Below the pieces are notes generated by a model. It ran no database searches. It saw nothing but the letters and a program-made list of their open reading frames with translations, and was not told where the DNA came from. The position numbers and the translations under genes are program-made. Source: Zymoseptoria tritici IPO323 (Eukaryota; Ascomycota; Dothideomycetes; Mycosphaerellales; Mycosphaerellaceae). From it: a stretch of DNA of 64,000 nt. The stretch is taken from the NCBI RefSeq assembly GCF_000219625.1, contig NC_018214.1, positions 992,001-1,056,000 of the forward strand, written 5' to 3'. Of this stretch, positions 21,043-33,600 are shown piece by piece; the first letter of the stretch is position 1, and every line of letters starts with the position of its first letter.

Positions 21043-22259
21043 TCACGCCGAACTCACAGCCGATAGCGATCCACCCGAACCCTCTGGAATCCTGTTGAAG
21101 TACCCGATCATCGAGCAATCCTCGCGACTCACCACTTTCTGCAGGCTGTAAACCTGATCCTGCAGGGCCTTGGTCGCAGACAGTAGGTGTTCGCGCTCCG
21201 TCTCGAGGTCCTTGATGTAGTTTGCCGCCGTTGATATGATCACTGCTTTAGATGGCATGCGAGGACCCGCAGCTGCTCCATCGTCTTGCTCGGTGTTGGA
21301 AGAGCTGCCGTTTGCCGAGACAGGTGCCGAAGGTCGAGCATCGCGCAGAGTTGGAAGCGCCAGTCGGAGAGATTCAATCTGGTGGTTGAGATTGTCGCGG
21401 TAGCGGCGCTCGACAAGGTTGTGAGGAACACGACGAGCCCGACCGGAGGATTGCTCGGTTGATAGCGACTGCATAGAAGAGCATCGTCCCAGAGTCGCTG
21501 CTTGTTGAACTCGATTCAGCACTGTGTGATGGGCCGAAGTGCGGCGAGGTCCAGGCGAAGTGCGTGCGGAGTGATCGGGGAAGCTGATCGGTAGCGAGCG
21601 CGCGGATCGAGGCCCGGATGGATTGGTCTGAGGATCGACCGCAACGCCGCCGTTGTTGGGGTAGTGAGGAAAGTGAGGAAAGTAACCCTGTGAAGGCGGG
21701 GAGAGGATGTTAGGGGTTGGGTCGCTACAACGTCGGGGCCCTGCTGATGGTCGGCTCAGTCCCGGCGAGCTGGGGTGGTGGGGATGGGTGAGACCAGTCC
21801 CTCTGTTCCAGTACTCCGCTGTGGACGGCGCGACACAGTCAGAGATCGAGGATGTGGACTCTTCCTTGGAAATTTCCAACGAGTTGAACGGCGATATTGG
21901 TGAATGATCGGCTGTATGGGCGTGGTATCGTGGCGGTCCAGCCCACGTGGGCATCGATGGTCGACCATGATCGGATTGTGCGTGACGCTCATTGTATCGC
22001 ATGTGTTCGGCATAAGTGTCTGCTCATCGGCGATCAGCTTTGAATGGATGACGATGCACTGTCCGGCCTTACCTGGCGATGGGAGGTGATAATGGTGGGA
22101 GGTGCGCGTGTATGCGTCTTGCGGAGCGTGCTGAATGTCTTCCCTCCGGGAGTTGTGTTGCCATGATGAATCGATCATATGCAGTGGTCCTGAAGGAATG
22201 GCGCCCTGGTTGAGAATGAGGTCCGCATTGTAGATCGGCGTCGTCCAAACTGTCGCCAT
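21043..22259 (-). CDS. bHLH transcription factor
   Basis: A nuclear E-box-binding regulator of 387 residues. Exon 1 is 22259-22073, intron 22072-22020 (GTAAGG..GAGCAG, 53 bp), exon 2 22019-21043. The N-terminal two thirds are Pro/Ser/His-rich. The bHLH region is about 255-340: basic RRVPHNLVERRYRDNLN with the H/E/R contact residues and a Tyr at the position that is Tyr in SREBP-type factors; helix 1 IESLRLALPTL; a long loop; helix 2 PSKAVIISTAANYIKDLE running into a leucine-zipper-like stretch. No trans-membrane segments follow, so it is not a canonical membrane SREBP. A GTGAGT within the last codons (after QKV) could splice to a downstream frame (to 20603) and change the C-terminus. Confidence 0.85.
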
Positions 22260-24314
22260 GTGAACGCAACTTGCCGATGCTGCTCGGATAGACGAGCCGC
22301 AACACGGAGGCTTGTTGAACCGTTGGCGTGTTCAGTGGCGATATGTGGCGACTCGATGGAAGTTTTGCAGTCGATAGAGAAGGAAGAAGGTGGATCCACG
22401 CGCAAGACCGGACCGCGAATGATCAAAGCGAGCAGTAGATGCAATCATGCTGTACATAAACTTTCAGGCTTCGACAGGGCCAGTCCCCTATCCGTTCGGA
22501 TGTGGAGTTACGTAGTAGGACGGACAGCCGGACCGCAGCGAATCATTGTTGCTCATTGTCCAGCCCGCGGGCTTCAAAGAAGGTTTCCACCCCTAATAAC
22601 ATCCAGGAATAGATGGGTGCTTGTCACCTGCTGGCGTCCTGGTCCGCGACCCTGTGAAGTTTGAACGACACCAGTCGAGATCCACGTGTGTACATGGATG
22701 ATGCCCGAAATTACCGGTTCTTCCCTTGTTGGACTTTCAGCCTAGTCGGTGGGAATGACGCCCAACCAAGTGTCCATTCGCGGCTATTATGGCTCGTCGA
22801 TCCACATCGATGCTAGATTCGCGGCAACGGAGGCATGCTCGGTAGGTTTGTTGTTCGTCCTGATGCCGGACCAGTGCATCTCCTCGTGCAAGGGCACCAT
22901 TGAGTATGATTGACACTCCCAATAAATCTTTAGAGTCAGGCACAGCCACCCCAATGTTGTATTGCACCGCCAGGTCCCTTCTTTCAAAAGCTTAAGATTG
23001 CTCAGTCAAGGAACATGGTCATGAGCCGGGCAGGGCTGATGTGTGTTCCTTGTGGATACCAAGATCGAAGCCAAGTGCTGCTGCGTTATCGTTCAGAATC
23101 GTCTTCCAGGCAATTGATCGAAGTCCTGGCAGGCTCCGTTCGCACAGCCCACAGACAATGCTTTGCTGGCTACGCATCGAGCACGGCTTACTCCGTGAAT
23201 TTCGAGCCTGGCTCGTGCCGAGAACTTCGCCGGGTCGCACATTCAGTTTGACTTCCGTCCGAAGCTCATGGGTCGTGAGCATCCCGACTCAATCTATCGT
23301 GCAAGGTCGCCAGTGCTCTGGAGAACGATTGCACTCGCAATGTTGAGCAGTCGACGTTCGGCAACGCATTCGGCAGATCTGCGCGTACCGTAGTATTTCT
23401 CCTTTCGTCGTCTGGATCGATGATTCCATTGATATCGGGGCCTCTCCGCGAAGAGATCGGCAGATGTCTTGCCTTACCGCAAGGGTTGGGACTTTGTCCG
23501 GGGTCGGAGTGGGACCGCACGCATGCAATTCGCGCTTTGGTACTGGCAATGATGCGATACCTCGTGGCATTGCATTTTCTTCCGGGCCATGAACCATGAG
23601 GATGCTGTACCTCGTGGCATTGGATTTCCCTTTCGAGGCATGAAGTCGTGGTTTAGTCCAACCACTAATTACGTTTCATGGATGTCAAGGAGCGCACGGA
23701 AACGCAATTTGTTGAAGTCGCGACTCTGATGAAGCCGTAGTGATCCGGGCCCCCGGGGATTGGCCCCATCTCCGGAAGGTGGACGTGCCATCCCTGGTGC
23801 AGCTCACAGGCAATGTGCTGATAGTAAGTCAATGATCCGCAGAGTCGAATTTCGACATCCTGCCTTGCGAGTGTGATGGTGGAAGCGCTTCGATGGGAGC
23901 CTTTCGGCGGCAATTTGCAATGACACCGAGTCCGGCCGGCAACGTAAGCGGCGGCGATTGGGAGGACAGCGGAGCAGAGGCAGAATCACCAACCGTCATC
24001 TTGAACGCAGCACCGCCATGCTTGGCTATTGCCCACGTCTCGTTTGCTGCATGCCGCCAAGTCTGCCAATTATCAGCAGGTGATGAGATGGAATGTCATC
24101 TTGCGGTGATGACACGAAGAGAGTGAAGTTGAAACAAAGACCAAAGGCGTCTCTTGGATTTCCAGTGGAGTCGGCCCAATGAGGGCGTTCGTACGGGCGA
24201 TCTCCCGAGGATCATATGGTACCCGCCAATGCCGCCATGGTGGCAACCACCCCGTCAAACAAATGCCATCAACAGTGTCCGGATCTTCCAAGTGTGCCAC
24301 CAGGAGCTCACGGA
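22260..24314. other. Divergent intergenic region, 2 kb
   Basis: It holds the promoters of the bHLH gene (minus) and the M20 gene (plus). No gene with a recognisable domain. It contains a diverged direct repeat at 23551-23644 and a GC-rich palindromic GGGCCCCCGG-type step near 23750. Confidence 0.45.
23551..23644 (+). repeat. Diverged direct repeat, two units of about 43 bp
   Basis: Unit 1 (23551-23593) and unit 2 (23601-23644) share TACCTCGTGGCATTG and the ends CATGAA, with mismatches between. The origin may be a local duplication; no coding sense is evident. Confidence 0.6.
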
Positions 24315-25803
24315 ATGGCAGAAAAAGTCTATGCAAGGCCATGTGGCGACGACGGATATGTTCTTGTCGGCGACGACGACTTCCAAAAGTCATATCTGTC
24401 CGATATCTCTGAACACGTTGAGCTTTTGTCCGATAATCTTCGAGATATTTCCTTGGAGATACACGACAATCCCGAACTGCAGTACAAGGAGTACCATGCT
24501 CACGAGCTTCTGACGAAGTGTTTACAAAAGCGAGAAGGTTGGGAAGTGACTCCTTCCGCATACAACATCGCAACAGCCTTCGTAGCGGTGTACGACAGCG
24601 GCAAACCCGGCCCAACGGTGAGCTTCAATGCCGAGTACGATGCTCTGAAGTGCATTGGACATGCATGCGGCCACAACTTGATTGCCGTGGCCTCCGTGGC
24701 GGGAGCTCTTGCGACTGCAGCTATCATCAAGCAACACTCCCTCCAAGGCAAGGTCGTTCTGTTCGGCACGCCAGCAGAAGGTCAGTATTTCTTCTAATGC
24801 CGTCGATCTCAACACTCGATCATAGCTTCCGCTGACGACCAGATGTAGAGGGTGGCGGTGGCAAGATCAAGCTGCTGGAGGCCGGAGCGTACAAAGACCA
24901 CAATGTCGACGTGTCGCTCATCTCCCATCCAGGCATTGTGGCAGACTCAGCTATCATGCGGACAGCAGCCTATTCCAGCTTTAAAGTCGACTACCACGGC
25001 AAAGAGGCTCACGCAGCAGCCGCACCTTGGGAAGGTGTCAATGCTCTCGATGCGCTGATAACTGCTTACAATGGTCTGTCTGTGCTTCGACAGCAGACTC
25101 AACCAGGAGACATCATCCAGGGCCAGATCACAAATGGTGGTCTGAGGTTCGCACTATGAGCAATGACAAGGATGACGGTGGTCGACTGACCGTATGACAG
25201 ACCAAACATCATACACGCATACAGCTCTGGCCTCTTCGTTGTGCGGTCCGCCACGCGAGCTCGCCTCGCGAAACTGCAGAAGCGTGTCCTTGCGTGTTTC
25301 GAAGCGGGTGCCACTGCAACAGGAGCCACATTGAAAATCACTTCAAAGATGTCATACGAGGATCACGCTCCAAACAAAGCTCTGGCGTACCGATATAGGG
25401 AGGCATTCAATGCGCTGGGCGGCAAGATCACGGCACCCGAGCTGGATTTTCTCACGGGATCTATCTCGGCGAGCACTGACCAAGGGAACGTATCTTATGC
25501 CATGCCATCGATCAGCGTAGGTCCGCGAGAAGTCAAGCTGTGATCTCAAAGCCACTGACCATCGCATAGCCCAATTTCTGGATTCGCAGCGAAGACAAAG
25601 ACGGCAGGCAACTCGGTGGTCCGCACACACCCGACTTCGAAAAGGCTGCTCGCACAGAAGAAGCACATAGAATGGCCTTGAGGGTGGGAAAAGCCCTAGC
25701 CGCCACGGCTGTGGATGTGCTAACACAGCCGGAGCTGCTGCGAAAAGTCAAGGACGAATTTCAGAAGATGCTTCATGAGGACAAGTCGCAGAGAAGAGCT
25801 TGA
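24315..25803 (+). CDS. Peptidase M20 family amidohydrolase (PM20D2/ACY1L2-like)
   Basis: A zinc-dependent amidohydrolase or dipeptidase of 439 residues, predicted cytosolic. Four exons: 24315-24780, 24843-25146, 25201-25516 and 25570-25803, with introns of 62, 54 and 53 bp, the second with a weak GTTCGC donor; all phases fit. Motifs: an IHDNPELQYKEYHAHELL substrate-side helix at the start, NAEYDALKCIGHACGHNLI with the metal-binding His and Asp/Glu residues, GTPAEGDVEGGGGKIKL with the catalytic Glu, SLISHPG, and VDYHGKEAHAAAAPWEGVNALDAL in the dimerisation (lid) domain. The C-terminus has GGPHTPDFEKAARTEEAHRMAL. An ATG at 24216 is in frame, but its 33 extra residues look unlike the family. Substrate is unknown; relatives act on N-acyl amino acids or basic dipeptides. 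Confidence 0.9.
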
Positions 25804-26600
25804 TAGATCTCGGTGAGCACAAGTGCTTTGCTGACTATTGAAGACTTTCTGTCCACACCCCGATTGTCCATCTTTGCAGGTTCTTCTTCGATCTCGCCGC
25901 CACACAAGCGAGGTTCCCATGGCAGCAGCTGTTGGATACGCAAGGGGGGTAGGGAGTCGGCCACGCCGGTCGCCGAATATGCAACCATTGACTGCGGTGC
26001 GTCCAATGTGCCTGCGACGCATCGAAGATCCGCAGCAACCTTGCGGCGCTCGTGGATCTTGAATGAGCTCTAAATTGATGGAGAATTCTGCTTTGGGCGA
26101 CCACTCAATGGGATGCATTGCATTCTTTCTTCGCGTAACCCAAGAAAATTTTCTGATGCCGCCGATCATCATCAAGTCTGGAAGACCCATGTGCCGTGTG
26201 TCCCGGCGATGCAGTGAATGGGTGTCGTGGCAATGCGCCTTGCTGCCTGGTTGCTGGACCTCCGCCCTGTGATTCTTGCCCGGTTCTTGGGAGAACATTC
26301 CCCGAGCGGGTCAATCAACATTCCATAAGGCTCAGCAGGCCGCGTATCAGATGGTGACGATGGTAATTGGTCATAGTTCTCGAATTCGGCAATTCTTGTT
26401 CCGCTACATCGAGAGATCGGCCATGCCGAGTGGAGGTCCGACTTCCAGGTATAACAGCGCGGACTCCCTTCCTGATGCTCCTGCATTAGCACATTCAATT
26501 CTCACGCAACAGGACGAAGCCGCCAGCTGCTACCCTCGAAGCCACAAGCTGCTATTGTCCCAGCTGTAACGCCATCATCATCGTTAATCAATCCAAAACA
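25804..26600. other. Intergenic, no gene recognised
   Basis: It includes the promoter of the secreted protein at 26601. Overlapping frames on both strands (the longest minus-strand one at 25720-26298 overlaps the M20 exon) have no domain. Confidence 0.45.
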
Positions 26601-27104
26601 ATGCGCTGGAATCACATCGTCCTTTTCCTCTGCACAGTCCGCGCTGCAGTACTTCATCGTCCCGATAGAAGTATCCTGCAACTTGCCACACCCGGCAATC
26701 GAGTCACGTCCAGTGTTCCCACGGCATCCACGTCACCGTCCATAGTCGGACGTGCAACTTGGACCGTCGGCGATACCACCGCGACTATCACGTCCACCCC
26801 GGTGCTCAACTCCGAAGGCGGATCAGAAGAGGGTAGCGACCGACAACTCTCCAGCTCGAGCTGCACGCCAAAGACGATATGCATGGACAAGATGACCTGC
26901 GGCATCAGGTACGGCGGGTAAGTGAAACGCATTCGCGCCAGCAAGAGCTAGAAGAAGAGCTAGAAAGATCCTCGGAAACGAGATCGTAAGACCTGAAGCT
27001 GACCCACATTGCGTTTGTACAGATGTTATGACAAGCACCACTGCGATGGCAATACTTCTCCGTATCCGATCCCAACTTGCAAGACGGCAGTACGTGGGCG
27101 ATGA
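26601..27104 (+). CDS. Small secreted six-cysteine protein
   Basis: The 132-residue protein has two exons (26601-26917 and 27023-27104). The 105-bp intron has GTAAGT and TACAG ends. The N-terminus (MRWNHIVLFLCTVRAAVL) is a plausible signal peptide. A Ser/Thr-rich spacer follows, then a compact C-terminal module with six cysteines spaced C-x5-C-x5-C-x6-C-x5-C-x11-C, including CGIRYGGCYDKHHC across the splice junction. The frame closes with a basic tail. The spliced frame adds three cysteines that complete the module, which supports the intron. Small size, secretion and cysteines fit an effector or antimicrobial-like protein; I do not recognise the family. Confidence 0.65.
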
Positions 27105-27896
27105 AGGTGAAGAGTCGAAGATGGCTGCGATCGAGTCGCATCTGAATAATGATTGGGGCAGGACCGTACATAGACCGCTATGGTCTCAGAAAGACTTCTG
27201 TTTGGCACTTCCAAAGCCCACATATTGATGATTAAGAGAACGAGATACCTCTGCCTTGCGTTGATTTGAAGGGCGGCTGTACCGCAGTCATGGTCTCCGA
27301 GGGTGTCCAGGAAGATATGCGCAACCGGGAAAGGTCGGGTCTAGGTAGAGTCGCTTGGAAGACTTCTCATGGAATAGGCAGGTGCGAGGATGGGACAAGA
27401 CTCGCGGTCTTCTTGTTTCTAGGCACAGGCTCGGCTCAGTGTGTGCTCTTGAAAAGATATGGCGTGATCCCTTCGCGTGCAGTTGAGATGCTGCTCTTCC
27501 TTGAATGGAAGAAGCCGCTTGACCGATGATACATGCGAGTGTAGAAAATTGGATGAATGTTCGTTGACGAATGACAGACCCGTTCCAAGAATCTCGGGGC
27601 ATGATTAAAGCCGAAAGCGCGAGTCGCGTTGGACCATCAGTCAGCTTCCACATCGCAGGGCATCTTATGTCCGGTGTTGTTGATGACTGCTCTTCAATGA
27701 GAGACCAAAGTCAACAGGTCAATCTGCATATCACGACAGAAAGTCCGCAGGTAGGTCGAAGGCTCCACTACTCTCGGGCAACCCAGAAAGCAAAGCCAAG
27801 TGTCCATCGTCATCTGTGAACCACGAGCTATCGCATCAAACCCGGGCAATACATCTCTCCTCTCAATCCGCATAACATTCTGCATATACCGCCACC
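27105..27896. other. Intergenic, no gene recognised
   Basis: Frames on both strands lack domains or signal peptides. The last 100 bp are the short leader of the DUF1857 gene, whose start has a good CACCATGG context. Confidence 0.45.
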
Positions 27897-28448
27897 ATGG
27901 TCGTAATCAACTGCGCTTACACTGAGCAAATCAATCCCGCCGGAGCCACTCCGGTCCTGACCCGCGACCAAGTCTGGAACGGCCTCCAGAGGAAGATTCG
28001 CAAGGCGCAAGATTTTGTTCCGATTATTACTGGATGCGACGTGCTGGAAGAGAGTGAGAACGAAGTCACAAGGGAGGCACACTTCAAGGAGAGACCGGGA
28101 TACCCGGCGCATAGCGTGAAGGAAGTTTGCAAGAGCTACTTTCCGACCAGGGTCTGTGTCTGGCACGTGGGAAGAGATGTCGCGAGTCAAACAGCTGACA
28201 GGAGGATATAGGTCGACTTCTGGCAACCGAATGGTGCGCTGATCACGAACACCGTGTCGTACGGGCCATCGCTGGAGGAGGGGGATATGAATATGACGTA
28301 TACATTTGAATGGAGGCATGAGGATGTGAAGGAGGGTAGCGAAGAGCACAAGAAAGTCGCGAAGTACAGTATCGAAGGTGCGAAGATGGCTGTGCACAAC
28401 TCGATCGAGGCAATGAGGAAGATGGCTGGAGCTGGAGAGCTGGACTAG
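27897..28448 (+). CDS. DUF1857 (START/Bet v1-like) protein
   Basis: A 163-residue cytosolic fungal protein of the SRPBCC lipid- or ligand-binding fold. Two exons, 27897-28151 and 28212-28448, with a 60-bp phase-0 intron (GTCTGT..TATAG). The order is as in the family: short strand INCAYTEQINP, the helix segment LTRDQVWNGLQRKIRKAQDFVP, then strands ITGCDVLEESENEVTREA and VDFWQPNGALITNTVSYG, TYTFEWRHEDV, and a long C-terminal helix (AKYSIEGAKMAVHNSIEAMR) that lines the pocket. The ligand is not known. It lies tail to tail with the glutaredoxin gene, 133 bp apart. Confidence 0.88.
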
Positions 28449-28581
28449 CTCATAGTTGTGATCAGGGCAAGGCCGTGGAATACAGTGTCCCTGAAATATC
28501 AAAGTGTTTCAATGTCTTGCCTCGCTAGCCTTGTTCCGTTCTTGTCATCATCCTCCACACGTCTTGCGCTGGCATATCTCT

Positions 28582-29156
<575 letters not shown>

Positions 29157-30648
29157 TGAGTGGAGGATCGTGAGGAGTGCTTTGTCATTTGCCGACTCCG
29201 GCAGATCACGACGTCACTAAGGTAGTTCTAGCCGCCTTCTACTTCGTACTTTTCACAACTTGCGATGACAGTTTGCCAGCACTACCGCCTAATGATGAGA
29301 CGGCGGCACCCCTCGAGACATCATACAAACGGATTTGGCCTATGCCGGCGGACGATATCGAATGCTCCGCGGCTACGACGACACCATACGCTTCGATGAA
29401 AGGCAACTGAATGGCAAGGTGCACGCCCTCGCCGAGATTCGGACGTCCCATATATGTGCACTGCTTTTGTAGCACGTACAATGTTCATCGTTCTTGCAAG
29501 GGCCTGTGGTCAAAGCCTAGACTGCCTTCCTTGGGTCGCGCTCGTGTATCTTAGGGTTAGAACTGCAGCCCAGCCCCATGTAAAGGCAGCGCGAGAGAAA
29601 AGCTTCATGTGTGCTTCGCACTGCAAATCAAAGCCAAGTTTGCGCGAACTGATCCAGGCCTCAGGAACACCATTGTCCATCTCACGGCAAGCATTGTTCC
29701 ACGTGGGTCGATCTCATGTCCGCCGCCAGGGGCGTTGAGTTCGATATCAGTCGACTTGGCGGAAAGGCAAAAACGTTCCACAGGTGTAGGTATTCCGTGC
29801 AGCACTCTGGCTTGGCGACTGCAATCCTTTAGTAGATTCGGCCTCTTCCGCCATCTCACCCATTACATCACCACACTTATCGGAAGCACTCCAAGAACTT
29901 CAGGATGCTTGGCTCGACTGAACTTTGCGAATCGACCTCCGATGTTCCACGATAAAAGGCTTGGCCAGGTGGTGAACACAGCTGCGTCGTCTGGGCGTGA
30001 CCCTCCTCCATCCACCGTCAAGTCCGCTCCGCTCGGGCGCCAAGGGGTGAGAATACGCCACCCCACCAACGACGGGTCCCTTGTGCCGCAAAGGCGCGGC
30101 ATGGCATTGGGAGGCGTGAGGTTGAGTATGGCGGGGTATCGCACGACATCGGCGTTGACAAAGAGATGGCGGAAGCAACAATGAAGTCGCCGCGCCGTTC
30201 TGACGATAAAATGAAGAGAGTTCCGCCCATCTCACCACTAGATTCCACCTCCTCGGAGCCGATACCCCAGAGATCTCCAGAAGAAGGACAGGACTATTCC
30301 CATGCTCGGACGTATGACATAGTGGTCTACTAACCTTCAGTCTAAGTCAGACTTCTACTTACATCCGCCAAGAATCTACAACTCTTGGGTACCAAGACTG
30401 ACTTTCTTGTCGTTGTTGCCCGCGGACGGCTTGATTTAGAGGCCGTTGGCATAAGTAACAAGGCTGCCCACATGCTGGGCGGCCATCTTACTCAATCATA
30501 TCTTCGAGGACTATACTTTCACTCCTTTCCGCCGCACTGCATTCGTTATACGACGGCCGGATGAACAAAACCTTTTAGCATTCCTCACCCCACCTTACCC
30601 GCATCCCCTCTATTTACCTCCCTCTGCGAAACACGAACAAACAACACA
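29157..30648. other. Divergent intergenic region, 1.5 kb
   Basis: Promoters of the glutaredoxin (minus) and ENA ATPase (plus) genes. A plus-strand frame at 29609-30184 has no recognisable domain. A CCCCT stress-element core lies about 45 bp before the ENA ATG, within a pyrimidine-rich leader; such cores are common by chance. Confidence 0.45.
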
Positions 30649-33600
30649 ATGGGCAACAAGCCCGACACTGCTGAGGCCCATGTCTCTGGCCAATCGAACA
30701 ACCCCATGAGCCAACCGGCGCATGCTCTTCCCTGGAAGACCGTCGTCGAAGAGCTAAAGACCGATGTTGACGATGGTTTGACTGCCTCCGAGGCCAAGTC
30801 AAGGCTGGACGAATTCGGTCGCAATGAGTTGGGCGATGGAGGAGGCGTCAACCCGGGAAAGATCCTCACCCGGCAGATTGCCAATGCCATGACGCTCGTT
30901 CTCATTATCGCCATGGCGGTATCCTTTGCCATTCAATCGTATATCGAAGGTGGCGTTGTGGCCGGTGTTATCTTCATCAACGTGGCTGTTGGTTTCATTC
31001 AGGAATTCCAGGCCGAGAAGACTATGGACTCCCTGCGATCGCTGAGTTCTCCAACTGCTCAAGCCGTTCGTGACGGCGAATCTACCACCATCTCCACCCA
31101 AGAAATCGTTCCTGGCGATCTGGTCGAACTCAAGACTGGAGACACTATCCCCGCCGATGTCAGACTGACTGAGGCGGTCAACTTCGAAACCGACGAGGCT
31201 CTTCTCACTGGCGAGTCGCTTCCGGTCCGCAAAGCAGTCGACGATATTTTCGATGCCGACACCGGTCCAGGCGACCGATTGAACGTTGCCTACAGCTCTT
31301 CAACCGTAACCAAGGGACGTGCTACCGGTATTGTCTTCGCTACTGCCATGTGCACTGAGATCGGATCTATTGCAGCTGCTCTCCGCAAGAAGGACAGCAG
31401 ACGCCGCCCTGTTAAGCGTAGAGACGACGGATCCGCCCCCTTCTACCGATACTTCCAGGCTGCTGTACTTACTGTCACTGACGGCATCGGCGTTTTCCTT
31501 GGAGTTAACGTTGGCACTCCCCTCCAGAAGAAGCTCTCCCGGCTCGCGCTGTTGCTCTTCTTTATCGCTGTTGTCTGCGCCATCATCGTCCTTGGAGCCA
31601 ACGAATTCCGCAACCAACGCGAGATTATCATTTACGCTGTTGCTACAGGTCTCTCCATGATTCCTGCATCCCTGGTGGTTGTCCTCACAATCACGATGGC
31701 CGCCGGCACGAAACGAATGGTCGAGCGAAACGTTATCGTTCGCAACCTCCGCTCCCTCGAGGCGCTTGGCGCCGTCACCGACATTTGCTCAGATAAAACT
31801 GGTACCTTGACGCAAGGCAAGATGGTGGCGAAGAAGGCTTGGATTCCAGCCAAGGGGACATACACCATCGGGGAATCCGACCAGCCATTCAATCCGACAT
31901 TGGGCGATATCAGCTTCACCAAGAAAGAGCCGCGAAATGTGGAAAAGTCGGATGAAGAGAACAAGTCCAGCTACGAGGAGCTACTACAAAATAACGAAGC
32001 TTTGAAGGACTACCTTCGCGCTGCATCGCTCGCCAACTTGGCCACTGTACACCAGAACGATAAGGGTGAATGGCACGCTCGCGGTGATCCCACTGAGATT
32101 GCCATTCAAGTCTTCGCTTCCCGCTTCCAATGGAATCGCAGAGCATCTGTCTCGGGTGACAACCCTGCAATGAAGCTTTTGGTTGAATTTCCATTTGACT
32201 CCGATGTCAAGAAGATGAGCGTCATCTACAGGGATCTCCAGAGCAAAGAGATGTACGCCTTCACCAAGGGCGCGGTTGAGCGTGTTATTGCCTCTTGCAC
32301 GTCCTACCTCGATTCCGAAAACAAGCCTGTGGAGATGACCGAGGAGTTTCGCGAGCAAATTCTGGAGAACATGGAAGCACTGGCCAGCCACGGTCTTCGT
32401 GTTCTCGCTCTTGCCAGCCGTAACTACAAGGAGTCCTACGAAGAGGGTCAGGAGGTCGACCGTGCTACCGTTGAGTGCGACCTGATCTTTCGCGGCCTCA
32501 TCGGCCTATACGATCCACCACGTCCCGAATCTGGTCCATCCGTCAAGCAGTGCCACGGAGCTGGTATTGAAGTCCACATGCTTACTGGTGATCATCCTGG
32601 CACTGCACGAGCCATCGCCGCTCAAGTCGGTATCTTGCCCAAGAACATGAACGAGTTCAACAAAGAGACCGCCGATTCCATGGTCATGACTGCCGGACAG
32701 TTCGACAAGCTCTCAGACGACCAAATCGATGCTCTTCCGGTCCTACCACTTGTCATTGCTCGCTGCGCACCACAAACCAAGGTCCGCATGATCGAAGCCC
32801 TTCACCGACGCAAGCGGTTCGTCGCCATGACCGGCGATGGCGTGAACGACAGTCCTTCTCTCAAGCGCGCAGATGTCGGTATTGCCATGGGCCAAGCTGG
32901 TTCTGATGTCGCCAAAGATGCTTCCGACATCATCTTGACCGATGACAATTTCGCCAGTATCCTGTCCGCCGTCGAGGAAGGTCGCCGCACATTCGACAAC
33001 ATTCAGAAATTCGTGCTCCATCTCCTCGCCCAAAACGTCGCTCAGGCCCTGGTCTTGCTCATCGGTCTTGTCTTCAAGGACTCCGACAACCTCTCCGTCT
33101 TTCCCATCTCTCCTATCGAGATCCTGTGGATTATCATGATCACCAGTGGTATCCCAGACATGGGTCTCGGCTTCCAAGAGAAGGCGCCCGACGTTCTCCG
33201 CCGCCCACCGCAGTCCCTCAAGCGTGGAATCTTCACCATCGAGCTCATGGTCGACATGGTCGTTCTCGGTGTCTGGATCGCCGCACTCTGCTTGGCCGCC
33301 TTCGTCCTAGTCCTCTACGGCTTCGGCTCCGGCACCATCGGCAGCGGCTGCAACGAAGATGTCGGCGACGGTTGTGGTCTCGTCTTCCGCGCTCGTGCCA
33401 CCGCTTTCGCCTGTCTCGTCTGGTTTTCGCTCTTCCTCGCGTGGGAAGTCATCGACATGCGTCGCTCGTTCTTCCGCATGCAACCCGACTCTACCCGCTA
33501 TCTCACCCAATGGATGCACGATGTATGGCGCAACCAATTCCTCTTCTGGGCTATCGTCTTCGGATTCGTGATGATCTTCCCGCTGTTGTACATTCCCGTC

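Noticed and set aside
29609..30184. 191-codon plus-strand frame before the ENA gene
   Set aside because: No recognisable domain; equally long frames exist on the other strand in the same place, so strand and coding sense are not supported.
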